A stretch of DNA of 16,115 nucleotides from an uncultured Parabacteroides sp. (GTDB taxonomy: Bacteria; Bacteroidota; Bacteroidia; Bacteroidales; Tannerellaceae), in NCBI GenBank assembly GCA_910577325.1, contig CAJTMR010000043.1:1-16115 (forward strand), given 5' to 3'. Both the position numbers and the translations under genes were made by a program. The first letter of the stretch is position 1. Each line of letters opens with the position of its first letter. The notes beneath the pieces were generated by a model that had not been told where the DNA came from, did not search any database, and saw only the letters and a program-made list of their open reading frames with translations. This document shows, piece after piece, positions 15,830 to 16,115 of this stretch.

Positions 15830-15903
15830 AAGGGTGTGCGCCAAAAAGTCATCTGTTTCTTCTCTTGAAAGGGAAATGAGTATGATCTTTGGCACACACC
15901 CTT
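15830..15903 (+). terminator. Long-stem, large-loop hairpin after the hexosaminidase
   Basis: AAGGGTGTGCGCCAAA (15830-15845) pairs with TTTGGCACACACCCTT (15888-15903), with a single mismatch, across a 42-base loop. It begins 22 bases after the stop. The position suits transcription termination, but the large loop and short T run (CTTCTCAATTTTAT) are unusual. From memory, GGGTGTG-type inverted repeats are frequent between Bacteroidales genes, so it may be a dispersed repeat serving as a terminator. Confidence 0.55.
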
Positions 15904-16019
15904 CTCAATTTTATCCGCCAAGCATTCCGTCCTTTTCCCTGCTATCATTATTAACAATTACCCCGTTTTTCCCTCATCCTCCCATATAACCGCAAATACT
16001 TTATTAATAAGCCTTTTGT

Positions 16020-16104
16020 AGACTTTTACGTCTTTTTATTCGACATTCCAGAGATTTTTTGTAATTCTGGAAGTCTTTTATAACCTCTTTATTTATAAGA
16101 GGTT
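16020..16104. repeat. Three consecutive short hairpins
   Basis: AGAC/GTCT (16020-16023 with 16030-16033), TTCCAGA/TCTGGAA (16046-16052 with 16066-16072) and the perfect 8-base AACCTCTT/AAGAGGTT (16082-16089 with 16097-16104, 7-base loop) follow each other within 85 bases. GTCTTTTTA and GTCTTTTATA follow the first two. This could be a structured leader or a small RNA. No known RNA family was recognised. Confidence 0.4.
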
Positions 16105-16115
16105 TAAGAGAAAGG

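Larger units (their letters stand above)
15808..16115. other. Gene-free tail region with hairpins, running off the window
   Basis: No coding sequence is supported in these 308 bases. The first part holds the long hairpin at 15830-15903. The middle (15904-16010) is pyrimidine-rich with no recognised feature. The end is AT-rich and packed with three short hairpins (16020-16104). It is probably the upstream region or leader of a gene beyond the window. No clear TAnnTTTG element was found. Confidence 0.5.

Overview
The window looks like chromosome from a gut-type Bacteroidales bacterium, most like Bacteroides or Parabacteroides. The reasons are the composition, several -7 elements of the Bacteroidetes form TAnnTTTG upstream of genes, the lack of Shine-Dalgarno dependence, a lipoprotein GH20 hexosaminidase, and a PDZ/DUF4136 exported protein of a Bacteroidales type. 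The genus is inferred, not proven. Most of the window is ordinary, well-preserved core metabolism and maintenance. The less ordinary material sits in one 854-bp intergenic stretch (1867-2720), a recombinase insert (7724-9233) and an iron-sulfur redox pair (9334-11867).

Layout. (1) 72-1866, minus strand: a grpE-dnaJ heat-shock operon encoding the DnaK co-chaperones, with a possible promoter near 1982-2015. (2) 1867-2720: a long gene-free region. It holds an array of ACTATCAT words forming nested inverted repeats, then a GC-rich array of ACCCGGGT palindromes at a 23-bp period. (3) 2721-7727, plus strand: a tight three-gene run of an exported PDZ-DUF4136-PDZ protein, mutS2 and corA, with gaps of only 15 and 12 bases. 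(4) 7724-9233, minus strand: a serine recombinase whose stop overlaps the corA stop tail to tail, preceded by a DUF2971-like gene. (5) 9334-11867, plus strand: a Tat-signal DUF362 protein translationally coupled (TAATG overlap) to a membrane polyferredoxin that reads as a NapH-like half fused to a NapG-like half, closed by a strong intrinsic terminator. (6) 12117-13397: glyA. (7) 13459-15807: a surface or periplasmic lipoprotein beta-N-acetylhexosaminidase, followed by a long hairpin and a hairpin-rich leader running off the window end.

How the genes work together: GrpE and DnaJ serve DnaK (not in the window). MutS2 acts on DNA or stalled ribosomes, and its co-transcription with CorA and the PDZ protein has no obvious functional logic. 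The DUF362 protein and the polyferredoxin are the clearest functional module. Both carry twin-arginine motifs, and the fusion could carry electrons across the inner membrane through six predicted 4Fe-4S clusters to an unknown periplasmic acceptor. GlyA and the hexosaminidase look like independent units for one-carbon metabolism and for host or peptidoglycan glycan breakdown.

The strongest candidates for something undescribed are the DUF362/NapH-NapG fusion pair and the two repeat arrays upstream of grpE. No whole new system is evident from sequence alone.
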